Shown here: in pieces, positions 20,516 to 20,533 of the stretch | Numbering within the stretch: position 1 is the first letter of the stretch | How the letters are laid out: every line of letters starts with the position of its first letter | DNA from: a virus | Virus record (IMG/VR): IMGVR_UViG_3300042402_002776 | Location: 1-20,533 of that record | Length of the DNA: 20,533 nucleotides | Reading direction: 5' to 3' (one strand) | The notes under the pieces: generated by a model | The model's database searches: none | Seen by the model: the letters and a program-made list of their open reading frames with translations, nothing else | Told to the model about the DNA's origin: nothing | Program-made: the position numbers and the translations under genes

Positions 20516-20533
20516 GATTGAATCACGCCATTG
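20512..20533 (-). CDS. C-terminal end of an upstream gene (partial)
   Basis: The last codons of the reading frame entering from beyond 20533 are N-G-V-I-Q-S followed by TGA (20514-20512), with the stop overlapping the GTG start of the next gene (GTGA). Same-style overlaps occur throughout the window, which is the only support. Nothing can be said about its product. Confidence 0.35.

Noticed and set aside
1-20533. tRNA genes, T7-type promoters, integrase, attachment sites, IS elements, restriction or toxin-antitoxin genes
   Set aside because: I looked for these on both strands by eye and found none I could support; a formal search with tRNA and HMM tools could still reveal weak cases.

Overview
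The window reads as a stretch of a tailed-phage genome (or prophage) with short-tailed, podovirus-like virion architecture. Every gene I can support lies on the minus strand, so transcription runs from about 20533 down to 1. Genes are packed head to tail, many joined by 1-8 nt overlaps (ATGA, GTGA or TAATG) and almost none separated by more than 60 nt. The standard code fits throughout. I see no tRNA, rRNA, CRISPR, IS element, integrase, portal, major capsid protein, terminase or recognisable endolysin; the head and packaging genes presumably lie beyond 20533. The host cannot be named from the sequence. The tail-fibre motifs resemble those common in environmental (freshwater or marine) phages, which is an impression from memory, not a search result.

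Layout in transcription order. (1) 20533-18502: the end of an unknown gene, a small acidic protein, a modular tail-fibre-like protein, two small related proteins and a 50-residue protein. (2) 18502-17868: a cluster of four tiny overlapping genes: a membrane peptide, a two-helix holin-like protein, a 57-residue protein, and a small putative lipoprotein overlapping it out of frame. This looks like a lysis or membrane cassette. Two of the four (56 and 57 residues), and a third mini-gene (45 residues, zinc-finger-like) at 17266-17403, are short enough to be missed by routine gene calling. (3) 17848-13542: virion-surface or tail-fibre proteins, including an adjacent paralogous pair and a fibre with 12-residue repeats. 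(4) 13542-2741: the tail/ejection module: adaptor (tail tubular A-like), tail hub (tail tubular B or P22 gp10-like), a small GNAT-like protein, a gp14-like protein with a CYVARE-type C-terminus, two further virion-associated proteins, and a 1573-residue internal virion/ejection protein. (5) 2687-1: a recombination/replication module: excisionase-type HTH protein, RecT-like annealing protein, PD-(D/E)XK exonuclease, a DUF669-like protein, and the N-terminal part of an SF2 helicase that runs off the window.

How they fit together: the adaptor and hub would form the short tail, fibres and surface proteins would give host contact, the internal proteins would escort DNA into the host, and the membrane cassette would act at lysis. 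RecT plus the exonuclease form a classic phage homologous-recombination pair working with the helicase and the DUF669-like protein. The most unusual points are: an in-phase A_AAA_AAA heptamer where two membrane-protein genes meet; the 101-nt out-of-frame overlap with the lipoprotein gene; sharp base-composition mosaicism inside both fibre genes and inside the hub gene; and a strong hairpin at 477-504 that looks like a terminator only when read on the plus strand.
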